A DNA stretch of 64,000 nucleotides from contig NZ_JASKYM010000001.1 in the NCBI RefSeq assembly GCF_030131845.1, positions 930,001 to 994,000 on the forward strand, written 5' to 3'. Of this stretch, positions 44,912 to 54,676 are shown piece after piece (within the stretch, counting starts at the first letter, position 1; each line of letters starts with the position of its first letter). The position numbers were made by a program, and so were the translations under genes. The DNA is from Romboutsia sedimentorum (GTDB taxonomy: Bacteria > Bacillota > Clostridia > Peptostreptococcales > Peptostreptococcaceae). The notes beneath the pieces were generated by a model. The model was not told the DNA's origin. It did no database searches and saw only the letters and a list, made by a program, of their open reading frames with translations.

Positions 44912-45757
44912 TTAATCATCATCTTCATTTATGTAGTCTCTATTTTCGTCATTTTCATACTCTTCTTCGTATTCATCTTCATATTCATCATCGTCATACT
45001 CATCTTCATATTCTTCTTCGTATTCATCATCGTCTTCATATTCTTCTTCACTATCATTGTCATCTACCCTTAATAGACTACCTAATAACTTTAAGTTACT
45101 CATACTTCCTAAATTATTTATATTTGCTAATGAGCTTAAACTAAAACCACCTTCTCCAAAATCATCCGGTAAAAATAACTCTGCAAATAAATCTATTTTC
45201 TTTTTCATACCTATTGCTTTTTCAATTGATCCCTTTCTCTTTTCAGGGAACACTTCTAATATTTCTTTTATCATCATATTTTTTTTATCATCTTCGTCCA
45301 TACTTCTAAAAAAGTTTGTTTCTTCTTCTTGCATATCCTCTATACTACTAAGCTTTTTAATTCCTTTAACTAAATCTAATACACTTTCAACTTTTACTAA
45401 TATCTTCTTTTCATCCATAGACATATATTTTTTAGTTCTTGTTATTATCTCCATTCCACGTTCTAAATCTTCGTCACTAAGATCCATTAGCTTTATACCT
45501 TTATTTATATCATCCATATTAAACCCAAACATATTTTCACTTCGCTTTGCATCTTTTTTATTTTTAATTTTTTTAGACGTTTTTATTTTTGTAAAATCAC
45601 CTTTTTTTGTTTTTTGTTTCTTAGTTGATGAATTTCCAGTTTTATCAGTTCTTACCTTCTTTGATTTATTTTTATTATCAAATAACGATAGGTCTCCTAA
45701 TGATATATTTCCGTTACTCAATGCAATCATTCCAAGTATTAACAGTATATTGTTCAA
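44912..45757 (-). CDS. Uncharacterised protein with acidic Tyr/Glu/Asp tail
   Basis: A 281-residue protein, family not recognised. A short hydrophobic N terminus (NNILLILGMIAL) is followed by a Lys-rich region (about 28-70), a helical middle domain (about 75-215) and a strongly acidic, repetitive C-terminal tail built from YEDE/YEEE units (about 230-281). Start codon TTG at 45757 with AAGGGGTGA upstream. A perfect CATACTTTA sigma-K-type -10 lies upstream, so a spore-envelope role is likely. It is divergent from a basic-tailed protein. Confidence 0.7.
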   Translation of the reverse strand: MNNILLILGMIALSNGNISLGDLSLFDNKNKSKKVRTDKTGNSSTKKQKTKKGDFTKIKTSKKIKNKKDAKRSENMFGFNMDDINKGIKLMDLSDEDLERGMEIITRTKKYMSMDEKKILVKVESVLDLVKGIKKLSSIEDMQEEETNFFRSMDEDDKKNMMIKEILEVFPEKRKGSIEKAIGMKKKIDLFAELFLPDDFGEGGFSLSSLANINNLGSMSNLKLLGSLLRVDDNDSEEEYEDDDEYEEEYEDEYDDDEYEDEYEEEYENDENRDYINEDDD

Positions 45758-45795
45758 TTATCGTCACCCCTTAAAATATACTTCTCCCTCATATA

Positions 45796-45821
45796 TAAAG
45801 TATGTTTTCTTTATTATTAGT
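45796..45821 (-). promoter_or_regulatory. Sigma-K-like promoter of the acidic-tail gene
   Basis: On the minus strand AC (45820-45821), 15 bp, then CATACTTTA (45796-45804), an exact match to CATAnnnTA. Confidence 0.6.
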
Positions 45822-45965
45822 GTTACTTTTTTTTAATTCTTTTGCATATACATTATCTATAAGAAATTTTATCTATTTAAATGTATCTTTCACAATTTAT
45901 AAATTATTTCTATATATAAATACTATGAGGTAAATTCAATATATATTATAGAAAGGAGTATTTTT

Positions 45966-46427
45966 ATGAAAAAATTAAACACAGAGGCATTAGAAAAAAT
46001 GGCTAAGGAGAAAAATATAGACAAAGATAAGATAGAAAAAATTGCTAACGATTATAAAGGTAAGTCAGAAAATGAGCTTATGGATGAATTGGTTAACATA
46101 GGTAAAAATCTACAAGGAAAAGATGAGGTTATTTCTAAATTCAAAACTTTTTTAGATGATGATCAGCGTAAAAAATTAGATGTTATAATGAATAAAATAT
46201 CTGATGCCGAAATCCAAACTAAATTAGATAGTAAAAAAAGCAAACAAAAAAAATCTTCTAAATCACCTAATCAAGCAAATGAATCAAATACAACTGAAAA
46301 ACATAGCAAAACAACTAAATCGTCTAAAGGTAAGTCTTCTTCAAATGAAAATACAAAGTCTTCTACGCCTAACAAAAAAACTAAAAAAGTTACAAAAAAA
46401 ATTAAAAGATTAAAACAAGATGAATAA
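45966..46427 (+). CDS. Uncharacterised protein with basic Lys/Ser tail
   Basis: A 153-residue soluble protein, not recognised. The first 85 residues are a helical, charged domain (EKIANDYKGKSENELMDEL); the rest is a low-complexity Lys/Ser/Thr/Asn tail ending TKKIKRLKQDE. The net charge of the tail is strongly positive. GAAAGGAG precedes the ATG. It is divergent from the acidic-tailed protein, which could be its partner; I infer a spore or nucleic-acid role from context only. Confidence 0.65.
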   Translation: MKKLNTEALEKMAKEKNIDKDKIEKIANDYKGKSENELMDELVNIGKNLQGKDEVISKFKTFLDDDQRKKLDVIMNKISDAEIQTKLDSKKSKQKKSSKSPNQANESNTTEKHSKTTKSSKGKSSSNENTKSSTPNKKTKKVTKKIKRLKQDE

Positions 46428-46450
46428 TTATTGCTTTTAATCTTTTATTT

Positions 46451-46492
46451 AAAAATATAGCTAGAGTTTATGCAAACTCTAGCTATATTTTC
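46451..46492. terminator. Bidirectional terminator before the hut operon
   Basis: AAATATAGCTAGAGTTT pairs perfectly with AAACTCTAGCTATATTT around a 4-nt loop. It ends both the plus-strand basic-tail gene and the minus-strand hut operon. Confidence 0.9.
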
Positions 46493-46508
46493 TATAATTT
46501 ATATTATT

Positions 46509-47153
46509 TTAGCTTTCTAATTTCAAATGAATATCTTCAATCAACTTATCTTTTATAATCTTTGCATCTGATAATATTTGTTTACAACTACCGCTATACG
46601 TATCATGCAATTCCCTGTTATCAATCCCCATTAAATTTACTTTTACATTGAGTATGGCACCCTCTAGCCCTGTATATAGCATAAGTGTACCTACACCGAT
46701 ATCAGTTATTGCATTTTGATTTCCATGCTTAACTAAATATTGTAATAGTTCTAATGCTTTAAGAGATAACTTAGCTGTTTTAAAAGGAACATCTATTGAA
46801 AATAAAGTAGCATCTTGAATAGCATTTTTTCTAAGTTTTATTTCTTGTTCAGTTTCTTTTGGCATCCTCATAGCTTTCATAACTTCATTAAAAGATTCCG
46901 TATCTTTATCAATAAGTTCTACTAATTCTTGTCTTATATCTCCAAGTTTGTTGAACCTATCCACAAATTCTGCCCTTATATCTTCATCTAGTCCCTCATA
47001 TTTTTTCTTTCCAAAACTTAAATGTGCCATCATCCTGGCTAACCCTATACCTATATCACTAGCTAATGCTGCTACCGAGCCCCCACCTGGCGCTGGCGAA
47101 TTAGAGTCTACTTCTTCACAAAATTCAATTATACTCATATCTATTAATTTCAT
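46509..47153 (-). CDS. fchA: Formiminotetrahydrofolate cyclodeaminase (FchA-like)
   Basis: A 214-residue cyclodeaminase converting formimino-THF to methenyl-THF and ammonia, the final step that feeds the histidine formimino carbon into folate. Family motifs are NSPAPGGGSVAALASD near the N terminus and a DKDTESFNEVMKAMRMP segment. It equals the C-terminal half of animal FTCD, here a separate protein. Start at 47153 because GAGAGGAG is well placed; an upstream ATG (47171) has no site. Last gene of hutH-hutU-ftcD-hutI. Confidence 0.9.
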   Translation of the reverse strand: MKLIDMSIIEFCEEVDSNSPAPGGGSVAALASDIGIGLARMMAHLSFGKKKYEGLDEDIRAEFVDRFNKLGDIRQELVELIDKDTESFNEVMKAMRMPKETEQEIKLRKNAIQDATLFSIDVPFKTAKLSLKALELLQYLVKHGNQNAITDIGVGTLMLYTGLEGAILNVKVNLMGIDNRELHDTYSGSCKQILSDAKIIKDKLIEDIHLKLES

Positions 47154-47176
47154 AATAGTTCTCCTCTCCATTTTAT

Positions 47177-48451
47177 TTATATATTGTTATATATTACCTG
47201 TTTGTTTTCTACTACTAGTACCCCTTCTTTGTATACCTTATCAACATGGTTTACACCGAAGTGATACATAAGATACTCTACATTAGGCGCATCAAACACT
47301 ACTAAATCAGCTTTTTTCCCTATCTCTATAGATCCTATTTCATTTTGTCTATCGATTGCATAGGCTGCATTTATAGTAACTGCATTTATTACTTCATTTG
47401 GCGTCATCTTAAGTCCTAAACAACCTAATTGCATTACGAATTGTAAATTTTCACTTGGGCAACTTCCTGGATTATAATCACTAGATAAAGATAGTGCTAC
47501 ACCTAAATCTATCATTTTCCTTGCATTAGCATATGACTTATTTAAATTAAACGATGTTGCTGGAAGTATATTTGCTACTACGTTGTTTTTTGCCATCATT
47601 TTTAATCCTTCTTCACTTGCTGCCATTAAGTGGTCTGATGATGTGCACTTTAGTTTAGCCGATAACTGTGCTCCTCCTAACGATACTATCTCATCTGCAT
47701 GAATCTTTAACTTATATCCCATTTCTTTTGCTTTAGATAATATGTATTCGCCTTCTTCTATGCTAAATACACCTTCTTCACAAAATACATCACAAAATTC
47801 TGCTAATCCTAATTCTTTAACTTTAGGCATCATTTGTTCAACTATTATATCTATATATTCTTTATGATTTTCTTTATATTTAATAGGAATTGCATGAGCT
47901 CCTAAAAATGTATGAACTAAATCTATTGGATGGTCTTTGTCCAATTTCTTTGCTACATTTAGTTGTTTTATTTCTGTGTCAAGTTCTAATCCATATCCAC
48001 TTTTAGCTTCTGCACTTGTAACTCCAAATTCTAGCATTCTATCTAAGCTTTTTTTAGCTTTATCATATAAATCTTCACTACTTGCTTCTTTTGTAGAATT
48101 AACAGTGCTTAATATTCCCCCACCTTGATTTAATATTTCTATGTATGGAACTCCAGATAATTTTTTAGAAAATTCATTTTCTCTAGACCCACCATGTACT
48201 AAATGTGTATGAGAATCTATTAATCCTGGTGTTACTAAAAGACCCTTTGCATCTTCTATTTTTGTGTAACTATTTGTTATTTTTTTATAATCATTTTTAA
48301 TTCCTATTTCTATGATTTTGCCATCTCTTATAGCTATATATGCATCTTCAATTATGTCGACTTCATTCATTTCTTGACCTACTTTAGGTCTTCCTAGTCC
48401 TTTACATGTAACAAGCTTCCCTATATTCTTTATAACTAAGTCTACTCTCAT
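47177..48451 (-). CDS. hutI: Imidazolonepropionase
   Basis: A 424-residue amidohydrolase opening imidazolonepropionate to N-formimino-L-glutamate. LIDSHTHLVHGGSRENEF and KIHADEI give metal ligands, and SSDYNPGSCPS holds the catalytic Asp. GGAG lies 8 nt upstream of the ATG and overlaps the end of ftcD (stop TAG inside the site), so translation is coupled. Third step of histidine degradation. Confidence 0.95.
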   Translation of the reverse strand: MRVDLVIKNIGKLVTCKGLGRPKVGQEMNEVDIIEDAYIAIRDGKIIEIGIKNDYKKITNSYTKIEDAKGLLVTPGLIDSHTHLVHGGSRENEFSKKLSGVPYIEILNQGGGILSTVNSTKEASSEDLYDKAKKSLDRMLEFGVTSAEAKSGYGLELDTEIKQLNVAKKLDKDHPIDLVHTFLGAHAIPIKYKENHKEYIDIIVEQMMPKVKELGLAEFCDVFCEEGVFSIEEGEYILSKAKEMGYKLKIHADEIVSLGGAQLSAKLKCTSSDHLMAASEEGLKMMAKNNVVANILPATSFNLNKSYANARKMIDLGVALSLSSDYNPGSCPSENLQFVMQLGCLGLKMTPNEVINAVTINAAYAIDRQNEIGSIEIGKKADLVVFDAPNVEYLMYHFGVNHVDKVYKEGVLVVENKQVIYNNI

Positions 48452-48456
48452 ATTAT

Positions 48457-49350
48457 CTACTCCATTAAACTAGTTTCTAGTACTTTGTCTAAGCTAAAAT
48501 TCTCTAATCCTAAATAGTATCCTGCTACGTCTATCAATGCCTCCATTGGACATAACCCCACAACTTCACTTCCTGTAACATTTACTCCATATCGTTTAGC
48601 TTCCATTTTTACAGTTTCAAACGCTCTATACATACTTGTTTTAGTATAATCTGTTAAGTTCATAGTTACTTGAGTTATTTTTCTCTCAGGTATTTCTACT
48701 GGACCGGCTTTTATATATCTATATCCACCACTTGAAAATCTTATAGTTTTTGCAATCTTACTTGCTACATCTAAATTTTCTGTATCAAGATTTATATTAT
48801 AAGCTATAAGAGGGCTTCTAGCTCCTATTGCTATAGCCCCTGCATTTGGATGTTTTTTAGCTTTTCCAAAATCAGGTGCCCAATTTTCATCTTCAAACTT
48901 TTTATCCAATCCTTCATACTCACCTTTTCTAACTGTAGCTAAATTTTTTCGCTCAGGTCTAGTCGCAGCTTCTTCATATAAAAATACTGGTATTTCATAT
49001 TTTTGTGATACTTCTTCTCCTAACTCTTTTGCTAAATTTATAGCATCTTGCATAGTCATATCTTTTATAGGTATGAATGGGCATACATCAGTAGCTCCAA
49101 ATCTAGAATGTTGTCCCTTATGAGTATTCAAATCTATAACATCTTTTGCGATTCCTATTGCTTCTAGTACTGCATCTTTTACTTTTTGTGGGTCTCCTAT
49201 TACTGTAACTACAACTCTATTATAATTTTCATCAGCCTCATAGTTTAACAATTTCACTCCTTGTTTACCTCTTAATGGAGTAACTATTTTTTCTATTTTT
49301 TCTAAATCTCTACCTTCACTAAAGTTTGGTACACATTGAACTATTGCCAT
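48457..49350 (-). CDS. ftcD: Glutamate formimidoyltransferase
   Basis: A 297-residue enzyme that moves the formimino group from formiminoglutamate to tetrahydrofolate, releasing glutamate. It matches the N-terminal half of animal FTCD (VQCVPNFSEGRDLEKI at the start, GQHSRFGATDVCPFIPI in the middle). Bacilli instead use HutG hydrolysis, so this pathway saves the one-carbon unit. AGGAGG is well placed. It lies 34 nt after hutU. Confidence 0.94.
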   Translation of the reverse strand: MAIVQCVPNFSEGRDLEKIEKIVTPLRGKQGVKLLNYEADENYNRVVVTVIGDPQKVKDAVLEAIGIAKDVIDLNTHKGQHSRFGATDVCPFIPIKDMTMQDAINLAKELGEEVSQKYEIPVFLYEEAATRPERKNLATVRKGEYEGLDKKFEDENWAPDFGKAKKHPNAGAIAIGARSPLIAYNINLDTENLDVASKIAKTIRFSSGGYRYIKAGPVEIPERKITQVTMNLTDYTKTSMYRAFETVKMEAKRYGVNVTGSEVVGLCPMEALIDVAGYYLGLENFSLDKVLETSLME

Positions 49351-49384
49351 CCTTACGTCCTCCTAAAATATATTGTTGTTCAAA

Positions 49385-51433
49385 TTACATATTTCCGTTT
49401 TCTATTACTTCATTTATTAAATCTTCATCTACTATATATGGAAGTGTTATATGATCTTTACCTTCACAGCATTTGTTGTATTCCATTACTGTAGTTATAG
49501 AGTTTTCATTTCTAGCCCATGCACGTCTAGCAACTCCATTCATAACATCCCATGGCATAGAAGTTCTTAATATATCATCAACTCTTTGAGATCCATCAAG
49601 TACCATACCAAATCCACCATTTATAGATTTACCTATACCAACACCTCCACCATTGTGAAGTGCAACTAAACTCATTCCTCTTGCACAGTTACCTGCGAAA
49701 CAATGAGTAGCCATATCAGCCATTATGTTACTTCCATCTTTTATATTAGAAGTTTCTCTGAATGGAGAATCTGTTCCAGATACATCATGGTGGTCTCTAC
49801 CTAACATTACAGGTCCTATTTCACCTTTCCTTACCATGTCATTAAACTTAAGTGCTATGTTTGTTCTTCCCATAGCATCTTGATAAAGAATTCTAGCCTG
49901 AGTTCCAACTACTAGTGCATTTTTCTTTGCATCTCTTATCCACGCCCAGTTATCTCGATCTTGATATCTTCTATTTGGATCTATTATATCCATAGCAGCT
50001 TTATCTGTTTTTTCTAAATCTTCTTCTTTACCAGATAAACATACCCATCTAAATGGTCCATAACCATAGTCAAATAATTGTGGTCCTAATATATCTTCAA
50101 CGTAAGATGGGAATATAAATCCATCCTTTTCATCTACTCCATTTTTAGATATTTCTTTACATCCCGCATCATACATAGCTTTCATGAAACTATTACCGTA
50201 GTCAAAGAAGTAAACTCCTCTGCTATGAAGTTCTTTTATTACTTCAAAGTGTCTGATTAAAGTTTGGTCTACTAATTGCATAAACTTCTCTTTATCTTCA
50301 CCTAGTAATCTAGTTCTTTCTTCAAATGTTATTCCTTGTGGGCAATATCCTCCATCATAAGCTGCATGACAAGATGTTTGGTCTGAAAGTAAATCTATAT
50401 GTATATTATTCTCTACTGCATATTCTAATAAATCTACTATGTTACCATGATATGCAATTGCACAAGGCTCTTTATCATCCATATACTTCTTAGCTATTTC
50501 AAAAGCTTCTTTACAACTTCTTGCAACCTTACTTACCCATCCTTGAGTATGTCTAGTTTCTATTCTTGAATAATCAACTTCTGCAATTATCCCTACTCCA
50601 CCTGCTATTTCAACTGCTTTACCCTGAGCACCACTCATTCCACCTAATCCCGAAGTTACAAATAACTTTCCTGCTAAGTCTGAATGTTGGTCTACCCCAA
50701 GCACTAATCTTCCTGCATTTAAAAGTGTAGAATAAGTTCCATGAACTATTCCTTGAGGACCTATGTACATCCAACCACCTGCTGTCATTTGTCCGTAGTT
50801 AGTTACACCTATAGCTGCTGCTCTCTTATAATCTTCTTGATTATCAAACATACCTACCATTAAACCATTAGTAACTATTACTCTTGGAGCATCTGGCTTA
50901 GATTTAAATAATCCTAATGGATGCCCTGATTGAAGTACTAGCGTTTGATCATGTGTTAATACTTTTAAGTACTCCATTGTTAGAACATATTGCATCCAGT
51001 TTTGAAATACCTGTCCTGTTTCTCCATAAGTAACAAGTTCATAAGGATACAAAGCTATGTCAAAATCAAGATTGTTGTCTATCATCTCTTGGAAAGCTTT
51101 GCCTTCCATACATCTTCCTTCATACTCAGTTATTGGTTTTCCTTTTATCATTGTATCTGGTCTAAATCTGTAACCATATATTCTACCTGTAGTTTTAAGT
51201 TCTTCTAAAAATTCAGGTGCTAATTGTTCATGATATTCTTCTGGTATATATCTTAATGCATTTTTTAATGCTAATTTTATATCTGATGCAGATAATTTTG
51301 ATTCTCTTTTTGGAGCTCTTCTTATACCTTCTTTAAATGCAGGTATTTGATATGGTATTTCTGTTATTTTTATAGTCATAGACTCTGATATATCTTTATT
51401 TAAAAAATTTAATTCTTTAACCATACTGTTCAT
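49385..51433 (-). CDS. hutU: Urocanate hydratase (long form)
   Basis: A 682-residue NAD-dependent urocanase making imidazolonepropionate. TAGGWMYIGPQGIVHGTYST, GGMSGAQGKAVEIAGGVG and DQTSCHAAYDGGYCPQG are conserved segments. It is about 120-130 residues longer than the usual bacterial HutU and closer in size to the animal enzyme (676). I chose the ATG at 51433, with GGAGGG 8 nt upstream; the upstream ATG (51448) overlaps that site. Second step of histidine degradation. Confidence 0.95.
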   Translation of the reverse strand: MNSMVKELNFLNKDISESMTIKITEIPYQIPAFKEGIRRAPKRESKLSASDIKLALKNALRYIPEEYHEQLAPEFLEELKTTGRIYGYRFRPDTMIKGKPITEYEGRCMEGKAFQEMIDNNLDFDIALYPYELVTYGETGQVFQNWMQYVLTMEYLKVLTHDQTLVLQSGHPLGLFKSKPDAPRVIVTNGLMVGMFDNQEDYKRAAAIGVTNYGQMTAGGWMYIGPQGIVHGTYSTLLNAGRLVLGVDQHSDLAGKLFVTSGLGGMSGAQGKAVEIAGGVGIIAEVDYSRIETRHTQGWVSKVARSCKEAFEIAKKYMDDKEPCAIAYHGNIVDLLEYAVENNIHIDLLSDQTSCHAAYDGGYCPQGITFEERTRLLGEDKEKFMQLVDQTLIRHFEVIKELHSRGVYFFDYGNSFMKAMYDAGCKEISKNGVDEKDGFIFPSYVEDILGPQLFDYGYGPFRWVCLSGKEEDLEKTDKAAMDIIDPNRRYQDRDNWAWIRDAKKNALVVGTQARILYQDAMGRTNIALKFNDMVRKGEIGPVMLGRDHHDVSGTDSPFRETSNIKDGSNIMADMATHCFAGNCARGMSLVALHNGGGVGIGKSINGGFGMVLDGSQRVDDILRTSMPWDVMNGVARRAWARNENSITTVMEYNKCCEGKDHITLPYIVDEDLINEVIENGNM

Positions 51434-51468
51434 AACTATTCCCTCCATAATTTTGATTAAATTTTATA

Positions 51469-53034
51469 TTAAGCTTCTGCTAATACCGCTTCTTCGTTAG
51501 TTAATAATTCTTTTCCCATAGCTTTTTCTACAGCTTCAACTAATAAGTTTTGCTTTACTACATCTTCAACTATATTTATTTCTTTATACATAACTCTATC
51601 TACATCTATGAAAGACGTATGCTCTCTAACAACATTGTAAGCTGCTTCAGTTCCTCTACCTAATTGTTTCTTACCTCTTAAGTCTATAGCTTGAGCTGCT
51701 CCTAATATTTCCATAGATATTACTTTTCTTACGTTTTCTAATATCTCTCTTGATTTTCTAGCTGCAATTGTACCCATAGAAACATGATCTTCCTGATTTG
51801 CTGATGATGGTATTGAGTCTACACTTGCTGGATGTGCTAAAATTTTATTTTCTGATACTAATGATGCTGCACTATATTGAACTATCATAAATCCTGAGTT
51901 TACACCACCATTTTGTGCTAAGAATGCTGGTAATCCATGATTTATTGCTGGGTTAACTAATTTTTCTAATCTTCTTTCTGATACATTTGCAAGCTCTGAT
52001 AGTGCTATTCCTAAGAAATCAAAGCTTAATGCCATTGGTTGTCCGTGGAAGTTCCCTCCTGAAATTATGTCTTTTTGGTCTGGGAATATGATTGGGTTGT
52101 CTGTAACTGAGTTAATTTCTATATTTATTTTACTTATTACATATTCTATAGCGTCTTTACTAGCCCCATGTATCTGTGGTGTACATCTTAATGAATATGC
52201 ATCTTGTACTCTTATTTCACCTTGTTTACTTGTCATTTCACTTCCATCTACTAAGTCTAAGATGTTTTTAGCAGTATTCATTTGACCTTTGTGAGCTCTA
52301 ACTGCATGTACTCTCTCATCCATAGCACAAGTTATGCCATTTAAAGCTTCCATAGTAAGACCACATGCTATATCAGCTGTTTTTAATAAGCTTTGAGCAT
52401 CGTAAGCTGTTAAAAGACCTACAGCTGTCATTACTTGAGTTCCGTTTATTAATGCTAATCCTTCTTTTTCTGATAGATATTCTAATACTTCTATTCCTGC
52501 TTTTTCCATAGCATCTTTAGAGTCCATTTTTTCACCTTGGTATATAGCTTCACCTTCACCTAACATAGTTAATACCATATGTGACAATGGAGCTAAGTCT
52601 CCTGATGCTCCTAATGAGCCTTTTTCTGGTATTATAGGATGTACTCCTTTGTTTATCATTTCTATAATAGTATTTAATGTTTCCATTCTTATCCCTGAAT
52701 GTCCTTTAGATAAGTTGTTTACTCTTAATACCATTATTGCTCTTACTACATCTTCACTTAATGGGTTCCCTACTCCACAAGAGTGACTGATTATTAGATT
52801 TCTTTGTAGTTGTCTACATTCTTCTTTAGATATAGATACATCTGAAAATCTACCAAATCCAGTAGTTATACCATAAGATACTTTTTCATCATCTACTACT
52901 TCATCTACTATACTTCTGGCTCTTTTTACTTTTTCTATAGCAGTTTCACCTAAAACTACCTCATAATTATTTCTACTTATATTAACTACATCTTCGATAG
53001 TTAAGTCTTGACTATTGATTAATACTTTTTTCAT
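51469..53034 (-). CDS. hutH: Histidine ammonia-lyase
   Basis: A 521-residue lyase converting L-histidine to trans-urocanate and ammonia. The Ala143-Ser144-Gly145 triplet in GSLGASGDLAPLSH forms the MIO prosthetic group; YGITTGFG is the substrate-side motif with the catalytic Tyr. Length is typical. AAAGGAG precedes the ATG. First gene of the leftward hut operon; its upstream region carries a LacI-type palindrome. Confidence 0.97.
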   Translation of the reverse strand: MKKVLINSQDLTIEDVVNISRNNYEVVLGETAIEKVKRARSIVDEVVDDEKVSYGITTGFGRFSDVSISKEECRQLQRNLIISHSCGVGNPLSEDVVRAIMVLRVNNLSKGHSGIRMETLNTIIEMINKGVHPIIPEKGSLGASGDLAPLSHMVLTMLGEGEAIYQGEKMDSKDAMEKAGIEVLEYLSEKEGLALINGTQVMTAVGLLTAYDAQSLLKTADIACGLTMEALNGITCAMDERVHAVRAHKGQMNTAKNILDLVDGSEMTSKQGEIRVQDAYSLRCTPQIHGASKDAIEYVISKINIEINSVTDNPIIFPDQKDIISGGNFHGQPMALSFDFLGIALSELANVSERRLEKLVNPAINHGLPAFLAQNGGVNSGFMIVQYSAASLVSENKILAHPASVDSIPSSANQEDHVSMGTIAARKSREILENVRKVISMEILGAAQAIDLRGKKQLGRGTEAAYNVVREHTSFIDVDRVMYKEINIVEDVVKQNLLVEAVEKAMGKELLTNEEAVLAEA

Positions 53035-53132
53035 ATTCTGAACTCCTTTTTAGTTAGTTTTTTATGTTATGAGTAAACTATAGTTGTCCATATTTATTTA
53101 CTTTTCTACAAATAAATTGTAATTCCTCCTTG

Positions 53133-53144
53133 AAAAACGTTTTT
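53133..53144. promoter_or_regulatory. LacI-type operator candidate between hutH and the transporter
   Basis: AAAAACGTTTTT is a perfect palindrome with the central CG typical of LacI-family sites, inside TGAAAAACGTTTTTTTG. It is one base off the CcpA cre spacing. Two AAAAAATTGTTT direct repeats (53150-53161 and 53176-53187) lie next to it. Confidence 0.5.
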
Positions 53145-53189
53145 TTGTTAAAAAATTGTTTTTTTATCTGTGTAAAAAAAATTGTTTAT

Positions 53190-53219
53190 TTGTTGGAAAT
53201 ATTATCGTACAATTATAAC
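53190..53219 (+). promoter_or_regulatory. Promoter of the transporter gene
   Basis: TTGTTG (53190-53195), 18 bp, then TATAAC (53214-53219), about 55 bp before the start codon. Confidence 0.45.
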
Positions 53220-53272
53220 AAATCATAAATTTCAAACAATTTTAACTAAAAAAAATAAAAGGGGGATTTAAA

Positions 53273-54610
53273 ATGGCAATATTCAATCCAGTTGTAATTT
53301 CTATTGTTGTAATGATAGTACTATGTTTACTTAAGTTTAACGTATTACTATCGATACTTGTATCAGCAATAGTTGCAGGGCTTTGCTCTAGTATGTCAAT
53401 AGCTGATACTATGTCTGTCTTAGTAGGAGGCATGGGGGGCAACGCAGAAACTGCCTTGAGTTATATCTTACTTGGTACTTTAGCAATAGCAGTTAGTAAA
53501 ACAGGTCTTGCTTCAATACTTGCAAGAAAAATCGCTAAACTAGTTAAAGGGAAAAAGCTTGCTCTAATCTTATTAATAGCATTCATCTCATGTTTTTCAC
53601 AAAATCTTATCCCAGTACATATAGCTTTCATTCCAATATTAATACCATCTTTGTTAGGACTTATGAATAAATTAAAAATAAATAGGAGAGCTGTTGCTTG
53701 TGCTTTAACCTTCGGATTAAAGACTCCTTATATTGCTATTCCTGTTGGATTTGGTCTTATATTCCAAAATTTAATTAGAGATCAAATGATAGCCAATGGA
53801 ATAGATACAACCACTAAAATGGTTACAGGCGTAATGTGGATTCCAGCTGTAGGTATGTTTTTAGGATTATTAGTTGCAGTATTTATAAGTTACAGAGGTC
53901 CAAGAGAATACAAGGATTTAGCTATAGAAGGTTTAGACTCATCTGAAAATGATATTTCAAATGGATCTACTTCTGTCACTGTTGATGAAAAAATGACTAC
54001 AAAACATTGGTGTGCACTTGTTGGTGCTGCATCTGCATTTGTAGTTCAAATACTTACAGGTTCTCTACCACTTGGTGGTCTATGTGCTATTATAGTAATG
54101 CTTGTAACTAGAGCTATTAAATTTAGTGATATAGATGATTTAGTAGATGGTGGTGTAAAGATGATGGGTCTTATAGCATTTATCATGCTCGTAGCTGCTG
54201 GATACGGTAGCGTTTTAAGAGAAACAGGTGCTGTAGAATCTCTAGTTATATCTGTATCTTCAGTGGTTGGTGATAGTAAATTAGTTGGTGCTTTACTTAT
54301 GCTTTTAGTTGGACTATTAGTTACTATGGGTATAGGAAGTTCTTTCGGAACATTACCTATAATAGCTGCAATATATTGTCCTCTAGGACTTCAATTAGGA
54401 TTTAGTGTTCCTGCTATAATTTTATTAATAGGTGTTGCAGGTGCCCTAGGAGATGCTGGTTCTCCAGCTTCAGATAGTACACTAGGACCTACATCTGGTC
54501 TTAATGCAGATAAGCAACATGACCATATTTGGGACACTTGTGTTCCTACTTTCCTTCACTACAATATACCATTATTAATATTTGGTACAATAGGAGCAAT
54601 GCTATTATAG
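53273..54610 (+). CDS. Na+/H+ antiporter-family transporter, probable histidine uptake
   Basis: A 445-residue membrane protein with about 11 or more hydrophobic helices, of the Na+/H+ antiporter (NhaC-like) superfamily. Conserved segments include NLIPVHIAFIPILIPSLLGL, KTPYIAIPVGFG and GDAGSPASDSTLGPTSGLN. Members of this group often accompany amino-acid catabolic genes; placement divergent to hutH and beside the LacI gene suggests histidine or urocanate uptake (inference). GGGGGAT precedes the ATG. Confidence 0.82.
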   Translation: MAIFNPVVISIVVMIVLCLLKFNVLLSILVSAIVAGLCSSMSIADTMSVLVGGMGGNAETALSYILLGTLAIAVSKTGLASILARKIAKLVKGKKLALILLIAFISCFSQNLIPVHIAFIPILIPSLLGLMNKLKINRRAVACALTFGLKTPYIAIPVGFGLIFQNLIRDQMIANGIDTTTKMVTGVMWIPAVGMFLGLLVAVFISYRGPREYKDLAIEGLDSSENDISNGSTSVTVDEKMTTKHWCALVGAASAFVVQILTGSLPLGGLCAIIVMLVTRAIKFSDIDDLVDGGVKMMGLIAFIMLVAAGYGSVLRETGAVESLVISVSSVVGDSKLVGALLMLLVGLLVTMGIGSSFGTLPIIAAIYCPLGLQLGFSVPAIILLIGVAGALGDAGSPASDSTLGPTSGLNADKQHDHIWDTCVPTFLHYNIPLLIFGTIGAMLL

Positions 54611-54626
54611 ATTTAAATCTAAAGTA

Positions 54627-54668
54627 AATAATAAAGGTTGAACTATTAATAGTTCAACCTTTATTATT
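54627..54668. terminator. Bidirectional terminator between transporter and LacI gene
   Basis: A perfect 42-bp palindrome with 21-bp arms (AATAATAAAGG... mirrored by ...CCTTTATTATT), so both convergent genes can end here. Confidence 0.9.
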
Positions 54669-54676
54669 TTAATATA

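Noticed and set aside
53131-53147. CcpA cre site at the hut promoter
   Set aside because: TG to CG spacing is five bases here versus four in cre, so a LacI-type site fits better.
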